64,000 bases of DNA. Source: Bifidobacterium polysaccharolyticum. GTDB taxonomy: Bacteria > Actinomycetota > Actinomycetes > Actinomycetales > Bifidobacteriaceae. The stretch lies in the NCBI RefSeq assembly GCF_016101585.1, contig NZ_JACFQG010000001.1, forward strand, positions 186,001 to 250,000, read 5' to 3'. Positions within the stretch are counted from its first letter, which is position 1, and every line of letters begins with the position of its first letter. Under the pieces are notes generated by a model. That model had not been told where the DNA came from and did not search any database. It saw only the letters and a list, made by a program, of their open reading frames with translations. A program made the position numbers and the translations under genes. Below are positions 63,315 through 64,000 of this stretch, one piece after another.

Positions 63315-64000
63315 ATGCAGGGATTCGCAATGCCGAACCAGGGCCAGATTATGGCAGTGGTCCTGACGGTGGCCCTATGTGGCCTGATCGGTTTCGAGCG
63401 CGAGTTCCTCAAACATGACGCTGGCATCCGCACCCATATTCTGGTGGGTCTGGGCAGCTGCCTGTTCACCATGGTCTCCCTTTACGGCATCCAAGCCGCT
63501 GTAGGCAACTACTCTTGGGATGCCTCCCGAATTGCGGCCGGAGTGGCCTCGGGCATCGGCTTCATCGGCGCCGGGGTCATCTTCTTCAACCACGATTCCG
63601 TCAAGGGTCTGACGACGGCCAGTGCCATCTGGGTGGCCGCTGCTGTGGGCATGGCCTGCGGGGTCCAGCTCTTCGCCATAGCCATCCTGGCTGTCGTCTT
63701 CTACTTCCTGGCCGTTCTGGTCATCGCACCCATCCTCAAGTGGTTCCTGCGCAACCGTCAGAACACAGTTCTGCGCATCGTATATCAAGACGGCCACGGC
63801 TGCCTGCGTGAATCCCTGCTGCTGGCCACCCGCATGGGCTTCGAGTCCCGGGTGCTGACCATCCACGAGCTGCACCGGGATGCCTGGAAGGGCGCCGATG
63901 TCACTGTCAACCTGTTGGGCAAGGGGGACGTGACCGAGCTGGTCGAATCCATAGGCCAGACTCCAGGGGTCAAAGGGGTTGAGGTCCTGGGGGAGGACGA
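63315..64000 (+). CDS. MgtC/SapB-family membrane protein (3' end outside window)
   Basis: An open frame from ATG 63315 (AGGAAAGGAA upstream) continues past the window end; about 228 residues are visible. The MgtC/SapB signatures are ALCGLIGFEREF, GIRTHILVGLGSCLFTMVSLYG, GIGFIGAGVIF and GLTTASAIWVAAAVGMACG, within four to five membrane helices. A cytoplasmic ACT-like domain follows (RIVYQDGHGCLRESLLLATR onward). Family members are linked to growth at low Mg2+ and to ATP-synthase inhibition, but chromosomal actinobacterial members are mostly uncharacterised. Confidence 0.88.
   Translation, partial: MQGFAMPNQGQIMAVVLTVALCGLIGFEREFLKHDAGIRTHILVGLGSCLFTMVSLYGIQAAVGNYSWDASRIAAGVASGIGFIGAGVIFFNHDSVKGLTTASAIWVAAAVGMACGVQLFAIAILAVVFYFLAVLVIAPILKWFLRNRQNTVLRIVYQDGHGCLRESLLLATRMGFESRVLTIHELHRDAWKGADVTVNLLGKGDVTELVESIGQTPGVKGVEVLGED

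Overview
The window is GC-rich chromosomal DNA from an actinobacterium, most likely a Bifidobacterium or close relative. This is inferred from the frequent GTG/TTG starts, tight ATGA-type gene overlaps, a CTC-type L25, a pyrBI-pyrC-pyrF-pyrK-pyrD-pyrE operon with class 1B dihydroorotate dehydrogenase, and a CUT1-type sugar ABC transporter that lacks its own ATPase. No rRNA, CRISPR array, transposase, integrase or phage gene was seen. One tRNA gene is present.

Positions 1-34642 are ordinary core genome. They hold the end of a Suf Fe-S cluster operon (sufU tail, sufT), a uracil/xanthine permease, a SpoU RNA methylase, tRNA-Leu(GAG), and a tightly packed rsmE-HIT-phoH-ybeY-CBS protein-era run. 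Next come a divergent acyl-CoA ligase and ribosomal L25, ilvE, a TRIC-type membrane protein, rpsT (minus strand), lepA, hemW and glutamate synthase gltBD. These are followed by an orphan ABC ATPase, an asymmetric heterodimeric ABC exporter, trmI, sixA-like, and metE-metF.

Positions 34680-48346 are visibly more A+T-rich and form an accessory carbohydrate locus inserted between metF and glnE. It has two unrelated SGNH-type acetylesterases on the minus strand (a CE2-like and a sialate-O-acetylesterase-like enzyme). Divergent to them run a lipoprotein solute-binding protein, two permeases, a GH2 beta-mannosidase and a LacI regulator. A minus-strand pair follows (a DUF624/YesL-like membrane protein and an unrecognised single-pass membrane protein), and then a GH26 beta-mannanase with no signal peptide. 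The best reading is import of acetylated beta-manno-oligosaccharides, intracellular deacetylation by two complementary esterases, and cleavage to mannose. A LacI-like operator family (AAYCGRTT core) occurs at four sites that coincide with three recognisable promoters, which ties the scattered transcription units into one regulon. This is the most interesting system in the window.

Positions 48483-64000 return to core genome. They hold glnE (glutamine synthetase adenylyltransferase), the complete pyrBICFKDE operon, a membrane-anchored DsbA-like thioredoxin-fold protein, a minus-strand run of NAD(P)HX repair enzyme, phosphoglycerate mutase and LysR regulator, and the start of an MgtC/SapB membrane protein cut by the window end. 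Many longest-frame starts are too far upstream; the starts given were chosen from Shine-Dalgarno sites, overlaps and family N-termini.
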